DNA of 64,000 bases, taken from positions 25,006-89,005 of the forward strand of contig CABRLN010000005.1 of NCBI GenBank assembly GCA_902471875.1, given 5' to 3'. This stretch comes from an uncultured Clostridium sp. (lineage in GTDB: Bacteria > Bacillota > Clostridia > Oscillospirales > Acutalibacteraceae). The translations under genes and the position numbers were made by a program. Below, piece after piece: positions 57,082-64,000 of this stretch. The notes beneath the pieces were generated by a model. That model saw only the letters and a list, made by a program, of their open reading frames with translations. It had not been told where the DNA came from and searched no databases. How positions within the stretch are numbered: the first letter of the stretch is position 1; each line of letters starts with the position of its first letter.

Positions 57082-58365
57082 ATGAGTAGTATAGTAAGAA
57101 AATCTATTGCAACCGGTGTTTCCTTTAACAGTATAAAAGAGGAACGTTTTAAAACTGCTAAAATTTCAGTTACCATGTTTGTTCCGCTAAATAAATCAAC
57201 AGCGGCAGCGTACTCATTGTTGCCGTCAGTGCTTGCCTACAGCTGTAAAAAATACCCAAATGCACTTAGCCTTAACCGTGCTTTAAGCGGCCTTTATGGT
57301 GCAGGTATAGGAGCTTATTGCAGAAAAATGGGTGAAGCTTTAGCATTAACGCTGACTATAGCAGGTATTGATGACAGATATACAATGAATAACGAAAAAA
57401 TATCACCGCAGCTTGTTGAATTGCTGTGTGAGATTATTTTTAATCCCAAGGTAGAAAACGAAGCTTTTGCTAAAGAAGATTTTAACCAGTGTAAACGTCA
57501 GCTTATAGAGACTATTGAGGGTGAATTTAACGAAAAGCGTGCATATGCAATTTCACAGATGACATCTGCTATGTGTGAAAACGAGACTTTTGGTATTAAA
57601 CGCTATGGCAGTAAGGAAGCTGTAGAGGCGCTTACGCCGCAGGAGTTGTACAAGGCGTGGCAGAATATTCTTGTAGATTCCAGGGTAGAGGTAATGATGA
57701 TTGGCAGCAGTAATTCAGAAATTGCCGAAAATATAATTAAAGAGAAGTTTTCATCCTTTGAAAGAACACAACCTGAAATTAAAACAGAGATTATTAAGTA
57801 TGTAAATAAGGTTAAAGAGGTTGCTGAAAGCTCAGATATTGCTCAAGCTAAGTTGGTAATGGGGTTTAGAACAGATGTGGCACAACCTGAGGATGAAAGT
57901 ATTCCTATGGCATTAACTGTTGCAATTCTTGGTGGTACGCCAAGCTCAAAGTTTTTTACAAATGTTCGTGAAAAGCTAAGTCTTTGTTACTATTGTGCTG
58001 CAAGATATGACAAGCTTAAGGGAATAGTACTGGTTGACAGTGGCGTTGAAAGTGCAAACATTACACGTACTATTGAAGAAATTAAAAATCAGCTGGAAGA
58101 TATGCAAAAGGGTAATATAAGCGATTTTGAAATACAGTCAGCTAAACTTGCCATTGTAAACAGCTACAAAAGTGCACAGGATACTATGTCCGGTACAGAG
58201 TCGTGGTATATAGGTCAAATGCTTGACGGAGAAATTTTAACAGTTGAAGAGGCGGTTAATAAGCTTAATGCAGTAACAAAAGAAACTATAATTAGTCTTG
58301 CAAACACTATTAAACTTGACACCGTTTATTTGCTGCAGCCCCAAGATAGTAAGGAGATAGAGTAA
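57082..58365 (+). CDS. yfmF: M16-family peptidase-like protein YfmF
   Basis: YfmF and YfmH are paired M16 (pitrilysin) subunits, associated in Bacillus with 5-aminopentanol modification of EF-P. The 427-residue protein has the M16 double alpha/beta layout (LPSVLAYSCKKYPNALSLNR, a RVEVMMIGSSNSE block, and LTVAILGGTPSSKFFTNVRE with LSLCYYCAARYD in the second half). It lacks the HxxEH zinc motif, so it is the non-catalytic partner. An extended -10 (TGATATAAT, 57024-57032) lies upstream, but no good -35. Its stop overlaps the yfmH ATG by one base. Confidence 0.9.
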   Translation: MSSIVRKSIATGVSFNSIKEERFKTAKISVTMFVPLNKSTAAAYSLLPSVLAYSCKKYPNALSLNRALSGLYGAGIGAYCRKMGEALALTLTIAGIDDRYTMNNEKISPQLVELLCEIIFNPKVENEAFAKEDFNQCKRQLIETIEGEFNEKRAYAISQMTSAMCENETFGIKRYGSKEAVEALTPQELYKAWQNILVDSRVEVMMIGSSNSEIAENIIKEKFSSFERTQPEIKTEIIKYVNKVKEVAESSDIAQAKLVMGFRTDVAQPEDESIPMALTVAILGGTPSSKFFTNVREKLSLCYYCAARYDKLKGIVLVDSGVESANITRTIEEIKNQLEDMQKGNISDFEIQSAKLAIVNSYKSAQDTMSGTESWYIGQMLDGEILTVEEAVNKLNAVTKETIISLANTIKLDTVYLLQPQDSKEIE

Positions 58366-59642
58366 TGAACAATATTAAAGAAATTAAGTGTAATATAACA
58401 GGTGACATGTATTACAAGGTTCACCACAAAAGCGGACTTACTATATATATATATCCTAAAGAAGGCTTTAAATCTACTTATGCATTGTTTGGTGCAAAAT
58501 ATGGTTCAATAAATACAACATTTAAAAAGGAGAACGGCGAAGAGATAACCGTACCAGACGGTATTGCACATTATTTAGAGCATAAGCTGTTTGAAAGTGA
58601 AGACGGTGATGCTTTTGTAAAGTATGCGAAAACAGGCGCATCTGCAAATGCTTATACTTCATTTGACAAAACCTGCTATTTGTTTTCGTGTGCAGATAAT
58701 TTTGACGAATCTTTAAAAATTCTTCTTGAATTTGTTCAAGACCCATATTTTACAGACGAAACAGTCCGGAAGGAGCAAGGCATTATTGGTCAGGAAATTA
58801 GAATGTATGACGATGACCCAAGCTGGAGAGTATCCTTTAATCTCTTAGGGGCATTATATCATAATCATCCTGTTAAAATTGATATTGCAGGTACAGTTGA
58901 AACCATAGCAGAAATTACTCCTCAAAAGCTTTACGACTGCTACAATGGCTTTTACAATCTTCATAATATGGCTTTGGTAATAGTTGGCGGCAATGCACAG
59001 CCAAGTAAGATATTGCCTCTTGCTGATAAATACCTTAAGGATTCACCTGAAAAAGATGTTAACAGCACTTTTCCGCAAGAACCGGCAGAGGTTGTTACAG
59101 ATTATGTTGAGCAAAAGTTTCCTGTTTCGGTTCCTATGTTTCATGTTGGTTTTAAAGAAGATGTAAAGAAAGAACGCCTTACAGATAAAGAAATGGCAGA
59201 AAGTGAGATATTACTGTTTGCTATAGCGTCTGCTTCGTCAGAGTTATACAAAGAGCTTGAAGAAAAAGGATTAATTAACAATTCTTTCGAGTACGAGCAT
59301 TTTGAGGGCCCTTTCTACAGCAGCGTACTGTTTGGCGGTGAGTCCAAAAATCCACAGGAGGCGGCTAAAGTTATCCGCAATTACATTGATAATCTTAGAC
59401 AAACAGGCGTTTCAAAAGAGGATTTTGAAATTGCCCAAAAGGCAGTTTATGGCGAAAGTATATCATCTCTCAACCGAAATGAATCTGTTGCAAGTATAAT
59501 TATGGACAGTGATTTTTCTGACAGAGAAATTTTTAATTACATTAATTGTGTTAAAAATACTACTCATGATGATGTAAACAAACGTCTTTTAAAACAGCTT
59601 GACAGCTCAAAATCAGCATTATCAGTAATTTTGCCGCTTTAA
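58365..59642 (+). CDS. yfmH: M16-family metallopeptidase YfmH
   Basis: This is the catalytic partner of the YfmF-like protein. The 425-residue product has the inverted zinc motif HYLEH in GIAHYLEHKLFESEDGD, the downstream zinc Glu expected in FTDETVRKEQGIIGQEIRMY, and GLINNSFEYEHFEGPF in the C-terminal half. The pair likely forms a clamshell heterodimer that cleaves peptides; the link to EF-P comes from Bacillus genetics, and no EF-P gene is in this window. AAGGAG precedes the ATG. lgt follows 15 bases later. Confidence 0.92.
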   Translation: MNNIKEIKCNITGDMYYKVHHKSGLTIYIYPKEGFKSTYALFGAKYGSINTTFKKENGEEITVPDGIAHYLEHKLFESEDGDAFVKYAKTGASANAYTSFDKTCYLFSCADNFDESLKILLEFVQDPYFTDETVRKEQGIIGQEIRMYDDDPSWRVSFNLLGALYHNHPVKIDIAGTVETIAEITPQKLYDCYNGFYNLHNMALVIVGGNAQPSKILPLADKYLKDSPEKDVNSTFPQEPAEVVTDYVEQKFPVSVPMFHVGFKEDVKKERLTDKEMAESEILLFAIASASSELYKELEEKGLINNSFEYEHFEGPFYSSVLFGGESKNPQEAAKVIRNYIDNLRQTGVSKEDFEIAQKAVYGESISSLNRNESVASIIMDSDFSDREIFNYINCVKNTTHDDVNKRLLKQLDSSKSALSVILPL

Positions 59643-59657
59643 TTTGGAGGTAATAAA

Positions 59658-60764
59658 ATGTATCATGTATCTTTCCCGGGTTTGGGAATAAATCTGGATA
59701 TTAACAATCAAATTCAGATTTTTGGTCTTTCAATTTATTGGTATGGACTTATTATTGCAACGGGTCTTATACTTGCAGTAGTTTACGGCTGTGCAAATTC
59801 CAAACGTTTGGGTATTACAGCCGATAACCTTTTAAACTGCGTAATAGTTGGTGTAATTACAGGTATTATAGGTGCACGGCTGTATTATGTAGCCTTTAAC
59901 TGGGACTATTACGGTAGCCATCTTGACAAAATTTTCGCTATACACGAAGGCGGTCTTGCAATATATGGCGGTATAATTGGTGCTTTAATTGGCGGACTTA
60001 TAGTTGCAAAAATAAGTAAAATGAATATTCCCGCTTTGCTTGATGTTGCTGCCCTTGGCTTTTTAATAGGTCAGGGTATTGGCAGATGGGGCAATTTCTT
60101 TAACCAAGAGGCTTATGGTGTTGCAACAGATTTGCCGTGGGGCATGGTTAGTGAGGGTACAAACAACATTGCTGTACACCCTTGCTTCTTATATGAATCT
60201 GTTTGGTGTTTGCTGGGATTTTTACTGCTGCATATTTTCTCCCGTACAAAGTTCAGAAAATACCATGGTCAAATTGCCTTAATTTATTTAGTATGGTATG
60301 GTGCAGAACGTGCCATAGTTGAAGGCTTGCGTACAGATAGTTTGTTTATTGCAGGCACCGATATAAGAGTATCGCAGCTGCTTTCAATATTAATGGTTGT
60401 AGCTGGCTTGGCACTATTAATTTATTTTTATATTAAAAAATTTAATAATCTTGACAATAATACCAATAAATTACCGAAAGCTGAAAACGTAGAAAAAGTG
60501 GAGATTATTAGCCAAGAAGATATTATTGCTGAAGAAATTTCTGAGGATAATCAACCAGATGATTCTTGTAAAGCTGAAGAAATATCAAAAGACACTCAAC
60601 CATCATTGTCAGATGCTTCAGCAGAAACGTCTGAAGATAATGATGAAAATAGTAAATCTGTTTTAGATGAACTTGAAACTGAAGATACTGTTGATATTTC
60701 TTCTGCAAATGATAAAGAAATAGATAATATATTAAAGGATATTGAAAATATGAAAAATAAATAA
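59658..60764 (+). CDS. lgt: Prolipoprotein diacylglyceryl transferase with acidic C-terminal extension
   Basis: Lgt transfers diacylglycerol from phosphatidylglycerol to the lipobox Cys of prolipoproteins, and so acts on the lipoproteins at 8961 and 41444. The 368-residue protein has seven membrane segments. It shows the motif FQIFGLSIYWYGLIIATG-like near residue 20, LAIYGGIIGALIGGLI, and the Lgt signature GQGIGRWGNFFNQEAYG. About 100 residues after the last membrane segment (from about 268) are rich in Glu, Asp, Ser and Asn, a cytoplasmic tail that ordinary Lgt lacks. TTGGAGG precedes the ATG. Confidence 0.95.
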   Translation: MYHVSFPGLGINLDINNQIQIFGLSIYWYGLIIATGLILAVVYGCANSKRLGITADNLLNCVIVGVITGIIGARLYYVAFNWDYYGSHLDKIFAIHEGGLAIYGGIIGALIGGLIVAKISKMNIPALLDVAALGFLIGQGIGRWGNFFNQEAYGVATDLPWGMVSEGTNNIAVHPCFLYESVWCLLGFLLLHIFSRTKFRKYHGQIALIYLVWYGAERAIVEGLRTDSLFIAGTDIRVSQLLSILMVVAGLALLIYFYIKKFNNLDNNTNKLPKAENVEKVEIISQEDIIAEEISEDNQPDDSCKAEEISKDTQPSLSDASAETSEDNDENSKSVLDELETEDTVDISSANDKEIDNILKDIENMKNK

Positions 60765-60775
60765 GGAGGAAAATT

Positions 60776-61633
60776 ATGGCACAAATTATTGACGGTAAAG
60801 CAGTATCAGCCAATGTTAAACAGCAAGTAGCAGATGAATGTGCAAAGCTGTTTAACGAAACAGGCAAAAAGCCGGGCTTGGCAGTTATTATTGTTGGTGA
60901 CGACCCTGCCTCAAGAGTATATGTAAATAACAAGAAAAAAGCATGTGAACTGGTGGGTTTTTTGTCACGAGAATATGCTATGCCTGCACAGACAACACAA
61001 GAGGAGCTTACCGAACTTATCAATCAGCTTAATAATGACAACGAAATAAACGGCATACTTTGCCAGCTGCCTTTGCCGAAGCATTTAGATGAAAAAACAG
61101 TTATTGAAACTATTGACCCTAAAAAAGATGTTGATGCTTTTCATGCTGTAAATGTGGGTAAAATTATGATTGGTGACTATGACTTTTTGCCTTGTACACC
61201 GGCAGGCGTTATGGAGCTTTTGTCTTACTATAATATTGATATTACAGGTAAAGAATGTGTTGTACTGGGCAGAAGCAACATAGTAGGCAAGCCGATGAGT
61301 ATGCTGCTTTTACATAAAAACGGAACTGTTACTGTTTGCCACAGCCGTACGAAGAACCTTGCAGAGGTTTGCAAAAGAGCAGATATTCTTGTTGCAGCTG
61401 TTGGTATAGCAAAGTTTGTTAAGGCAGATATGGTAAAAGAAGGCGCTGTAGTAATAGATGTTGGAATTAACCGTATGGAAAACGGAAAGTTGTGTGGCGA
61501 TGTCGACTTTGAACAGGTTGAAAAGGTTGCCTCTTATATTACACCTGTGCCTGGCGGCGTTGGTCCTATGACAATAGCAACATTAATGAAAAATACATTA
61601 ACTGCATTTAAACTGCATAATAATTTAAAGTAA
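60776..61633 (+). CDS. folD: Bifunctional methylene-THF dehydrogenase/methenyl-THF cyclohydrolase
   Basis: FolD interconverts 5,10-methylene-, 5,10-methenyl- and 10-formyl-THF with NADP. The 285-residue protein has KPGLAVIIVGDDPASRVYVN followed by the catalytic Lys in NKKKACE, ILCQLPLPKHLDEK, DVDAFHAVNVGK, CTPAGVMELL, VLGRSNIVGKPMSMLLL and PVPGGVGPMTIATLM. Length and order are normal. It starts 11 bases after lgt behind AAGGAGG, so it is probably co-transcribed with yfmF-yfmH-lgt. Confidence 0.97.
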   Translation: MAQIIDGKAVSANVKQQVADECAKLFNETGKKPGLAVIIVGDDPASRVYVNNKKKACELVGFLSREYAMPAQTTQEELTELINQLNNDNEINGILCQLPLPKHLDEKTVIETIDPKKDVDAFHAVNVGKIMIGDYDFLPCTPAGVMELLSYYNIDITGKECVVLGRSNIVGKPMSMLLLHKNGTVTVCHSRTKNLAEVCKRADILVAAVGIAKFVKADMVKEGAVVIDVGINRMENGKLCGDVDFEQVEKVASYITPVPGGVGPMTIATLMKNTLTAFKLHNNLK

Positions 61634-61687
61634 TTTATTACAGTGTTTAAGTGTGTACTTAGACACACCTAAACAGCAAACAAACAG

Positions 61688-61730
61688 GCCGATAACCCAT
61701 TTTTTACGAGTTATCGGCTGAACTTATTTT
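61688..61730 (+). terminator. Terminator-like hairpin after folD
   Basis: GCCGATAAC (61688-61696) pairs with GTTATCGGC (61709-61717), followed by TGAACTTATTTT. The T tract is imperfect. Confidence 0.6.
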
Positions 61731-61764
61731 ATATGTCATATTCTATAAAAAGGGGGATTTATGT

Positions 61765-62556
61765 ATGAGTGATGAAGCAAAAGCTAAAAAACCATTGTAT
61801 GAAAAAAAGAGTACATTTATTGTATATTTAGTTTTAAGAGTAATAGTAGTAGGCGAAATTGTGCTTTGTGTATTCAGGCAAGATTTCGAAAGCGTGTTTT
61901 TATGTGCACTAACCTTAATTTTAATGATGCTGCCAAGCTTTTTTGAACGAGGCTTGAATATAGAACTGCCTGACACTTTAGAAATAATTATTTTGCTTTT
62001 TATTTTTGCCGCAGAAATATTGGGCGAAATTAACAGCTTTTATGTTAATGTACCGCATTGGGACACGGTTTTGCATACAATAAACGGATTTTTGTGTGCC
62101 GCCATTGGTTTTGCAATGGTGGATATGTTTAACCGTAATGAAAAGTTTTCTTTTAAGCTTTCACCGCTGTATCTTGCAATAGCCGCATTTTGTTTTTCTA
62201 TGACGGTAGGTGTTTTGTGGGAATTTTTAGAATTTGGCTGCGACCAGCTTTTTCAGCTTGATATGCAAAAAGATACTATTGTAAACACCATTGGTTCAGT
62301 ATCTTTAGACGATACCCTAAGCAATAAGGTTATAAGAATAGACGACATTTCAGATGTTATAATAGTTCACAGCAACGGCACGCAAGAAACTTTGGGGCTT
62401 GGCGGATATCTTGATATTGGCATTATAGATACAATGAAGGACTTGTTTGTTAATTTTGTGGGTGCAGTAATTTTTTCAGTAATTGGATTTTTCTATGTAA
62501 AGCAAAGGGGCAAGGGTGGCTTTGCCGCAATGTTTATTCCAAAAGTTAAACCATAA
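61765..62556 (+). CDS. DUF2238/YjdF-like membrane protein
   Basis: This is a 263-residue protein with about six membrane segments. Family-like blocks are VPHWDTVLHTINGFLCAAIG near residues 93-112 and MTVGVLWEFLEFGCDQLFQ near 152-170; conserved His, Asp and Glu in these membrane-edge motifs suggest a metal or proton site. A soluble insert of about 60 residues (DISDVIIVHSNGTQETLG) comes before the last membrane segment. The function is unknown. AAGGGGGA (61749-61756) sets the ATG. It is flanked by hairpins and is monocistronic. Confidence 0.7.
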   Translation: MSDEAKAKKPLYEKKSTFIVYLVLRVIVVGEIVLCVFRQDFESVFLCALTLILMMLPSFFERGLNIELPDTLEIIILLFIFAAEILGEINSFYVNVPHWDTVLHTINGFLCAAIGFAMVDMFNRNEKFSFKLSPLYLAIAAFCFSMTVGVLWEFLEFGCDQLFQLDMQKDTIVNTIGSVSLDDTLSNKVIRIDDISDVIIVHSNGTQETLGLGGYLDIGIIDTMKDLFVNFVGAVIFSVIGFFYVKQRGKGGFAAMFIPKVKP

Positions 62557-62571
62557 ATAAATTGTATAAAC

Positions 62572-62610
62572 AAAGGCACAGTTTTTTGAATAACTGTGCC
62601 TTTTAATTAA
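62572..62610. terminator. Bidirectional terminator between convergent genes
   Basis: A perfect 12-bp stem (62572-62583 with 62592-62603) is followed by TTAATTAAG on the plus strand, with AAA/TTT flanks on both sides. Confidence 0.8.
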
Positions 62611-62627
62611 GAAATAAGAATAAATTT

Positions 62628-63197
62628 TTAGCAGCCCAGCGTCTGCAAAAGCTTTTCCATTTGCCTTATGCCTTTTCTTTGTGATTTTATAATAGCATTT
62701 AGTATAGGCACTAACTGCGGACAAATATTATGGCGCAGTGTGGTAGTTGCCATTTCAACTGCACCCATATGATGAGGAATCATTTCCCACATAAAGTCAC
62801 AGTCCACTTGGTTAGTCGTACGGGCGCATTTCATTCTTGCAAACATAGTCTGTATAATTTCGTCCATTTTGCCTTGGTACTGCCATAGCTCCTCTTTTGA
62901 ATTAGTAAGCTTACTGCACTTATGCTTTATATTTTGCATATTCTCAATACTTTTTGTTTGTTCGGTTATTATTTGCTCAGCTATATTTTTAAGCTGAGCA
63001 TTTTTTGTATATTTAAGAATGTTTTCAGACATTTCAATAGCCGCTTTGTGGTGAGGAATCATTTGTACAATAAAATTGTGTGATATACTGTCTGTTAATT
63101 TTGCTGAAGTCATACCACTAATCATTTTATCTAAAATAGAGTAATAAGTAATAAGATATTTTTCTGTGCTTCTGTCAAATTTTAATTTTCTTTTCAT
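62628..63197 (-). CDS. DUF305 protein (two His-His repeats)
   Basis: DUF305 proteins are ferritin-like four-helix proteins, some linked to copper. The 189-residue product has two repeats of the same helical motif: HNFIVQMIPHHKAAIEMSEN at about residues 42-61 and CDFMWEMIPHHMGAVEMATT at about 132-151, each with the conserved M-x-PHH and an Ala-x-Glu-Met. No signal peptide is present, so it is probably cytoplasmic, whereas many DUF305 proteins are secreted. AAGGAGGT sets the ATG at 63197; a start at 63275 precedes that site and is rejected. A Cu/Zn-SOD-like gene lies 110 bases upstream in the same direction. Confidence 0.88.
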   Translation of the reverse strand: MKRKLKFDRSTEKYLITYYSILDKMISGMTSAKLTDSISHNFIVQMIPHHKAAIEMSENILKYTKNAQLKNIAEQIITEQTKSIENMQNIKHKCSKLTNSKEELWQYQGKMDEIIQTMFARMKCARTTNQVDCDFMWEMIPHHMGAVEMATTTLRHNICPQLVPILNAIIKSQRKGIRQMEKLLQTLGC

Positions 63198-63307
63198 AAA
63201 GTACCTCCTTGCTAATATAGTATTCAAATTGTCCTTTTGGTTGCAGACTTTAACTGTATGGCACTTTTTTAACAATATTAGCAGGTGTATCTGAATTTAA
63301 TAATTTA

Positions 63308-63817
63308 TTAACTGCGGCCGATAAATTTTATTATTCCACAGGCTATTTTTTCTCCTGAATCGCCTGAAGGCTGTGTTGTAAAATCGTCAAGGTGTGAATG
63401 TATTATTATTGTCTTTCCTATAATTTCATCTATTGTAAATCTGTCAGTTATAAAAATATTAAGTGCATATCCGTTGTTGCCAAACAGCGGCGGCAAATCT
63501 CCTGCATGGTATGGGTGATTGCAGTTGTTAGGGTTATAATGGCTCATAGCATTGGCAAATGGGTCAGTGTCATTGCCGCTGCAGCTGTTGCCGCTGTGAA
63601 TATGAAAGGCAAAAATAGGACTTTCACATATATTGCTGTTTGTGGGTAAACCAAATATTTCGGCAGCAACTAAAACACCGTGTTTAGTGTTGTAAAATTT
63701 TGTGTTGCCAATTATTTGCGGATATTTATTGCTGCCTTTTATCAATGCTAATGCATTTGGTCTTTTTGATAGAATTGAAGTATAATTAACAGGTTGTATG
63801 TTACTATTGGTAAGCAT
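63308..63817 (-). CDS. Cu/Zn superoxide dismutase family protein, no signal peptide
   Basis: The 169-residue protein carries the complete Cu/Zn-SOD ligand pattern: FAFHIHSGNSC (two His, one Cys), MSHYNPNNCNHPYHAGDLPP (bridging His, two further His and the zinc Asp), IIIHSHLDDF (last copper His), and GDSGEKIACGII with the second disulfide Cys. It resembles the YojM-like Gram-positive branch. There is no signal peptide or lipobox, unlike most bacterial SodC, so it would act inside the cell or on spores; dismutase activity is inferred from ligands. GGGAGGG precedes the ATG. It probably shares a transcript with DUF305. Confidence 0.87.
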   Translation of the reverse strand: MLTNSNIQPVNYTSILSKRPNALALIKGSNKYPQIIGNTKFYNTKHGVLVAAEIFGLPTNSNICESPIFAFHIHSGNSCSGNDTDPFANAMSHYNPNNCNHPYHAGDLPPLFGNNGYALNIFITDRFTIDEIIGKTIIIHSHLDDFTTQPSGDSGEKIACGIIKFIGRS

Positions 63818-64000
63818 AAACCAACCCTCCCTATAAATTGTAATAATATTATTATATGACAGGCAGATAAATGTGGTGAAAGATAAAGCCTTTTTTTAAA
63901 AATAAGATTATTTTATAATTTGTAAAAGTTAAAATGTATAACTATATTCCTGCTCGAGTACTGTTTTCAAATTAACTAAAATATTTAACTATATATATAT
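63818..64000. other. Right-edge intergenic region
   Basis: This is AT-rich DNA upstream of the SOD-like gene. A TATAAT-like element occurs on the minus strand near 63851-63856, without a good -35. No gene starts here before the window ends. Confidence 0.4.

Overview
The window is AT-rich DNA from a Gram-positive anaerobe of the class Clostridia, most likely a Ruminococcus-like member of the Oscillospiraceae (inference). The signs are AT-rich third codon positions, frequent TTG and GTG starts behind strong Shine-Dalgarno sites, a T-box leader on ileS, a type IV pilus locus without a secretin, ThyX instead of ThyA, acetate kinase, and a surface alpha-amylase with a wall-sorting-like tail. No prophage, integrase, CRISPR array, rRNA or tRNA gene was seen. 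The only structural RNA gene is RNase P RNA.

Layout. 1-551: 3' part of a phosphopantetheinyl transferase. 925-6389: a surface-polymer cluster with a Wzm/Wzt-type ABC exporter, an IspD/TarI-like cytidylyltransferase, an NAD-dependent epimerase, and a fusion of a degenerate epimerase with a LicD phosphotransferase. 6678-10052: a YhgE/Pip membrane protein and a transglutaminase-like lipoprotein. 10138-11359 (minus): trmD and rimM. 11692-20001: HPr, thyX-tmk, a group of DUF2156, GNAT, DJ-1 and 5-formyl-THF cyclo-ligase genes, mltG and a U32 protein. 20312-32732: the type IV pilus locus, with two pilins, a PilM-PilN fusion, PilO, prepilin peptidase, PilB, PilT, PilC, an 807-residue pilin-like surface protein and two minor pilins. 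It is followed at once by the extracellular GH13 amylase. 35471-42895 (minus): yajC, tgt, a GyrI-like gene, queA, pcrA, a lipoprotein and a glycosyltransferase. 43106-45496: an L,D-transpeptidase, a membrane protein, a MITE-like repeat and rnpB. 45734-49273 (minus): ileS with its T-box and an array of 27-bp promoter-like repeats. 49504-51284: amtB-glnB behind a leader terminator. 51377-56854: a signal-peptidase-like protein, pyrB with a PyrI-like zinc tail, tmcAL, ackA and two small membrane proteins. 57082-62556: the M16 pair yfmF/yfmH, lgt, folD and a DUF2238-like protein. 62628-63817 (minus): DUF305 and Cu/Zn-SOD-like genes.

Working together. The pilus genes hold every part needed for a retractable monoderm type IV pilus. 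The large pilin-like protein and the neighbouring anchored amylase suggest a starch- or surface-attachment role, which is inference from position. The 925-6389 cluster looks like a CDP-activated phosphoryl-donor module with its exporter. Folate and thymidylate genes (thyX, tmk, cyclo-ligase, folD) are scattered through the window.

The most unusual signals are regulatory: the 27-bp tandem promoter-like array before the ileS T-box, a perfect 20-bp inverted repeat covering the ribosome binding site of a DUF378 gene, a near-perfect terminator only a few bases after the amtB promoter, and a 14-bp inverted repeat in the leader of the U32 gene.
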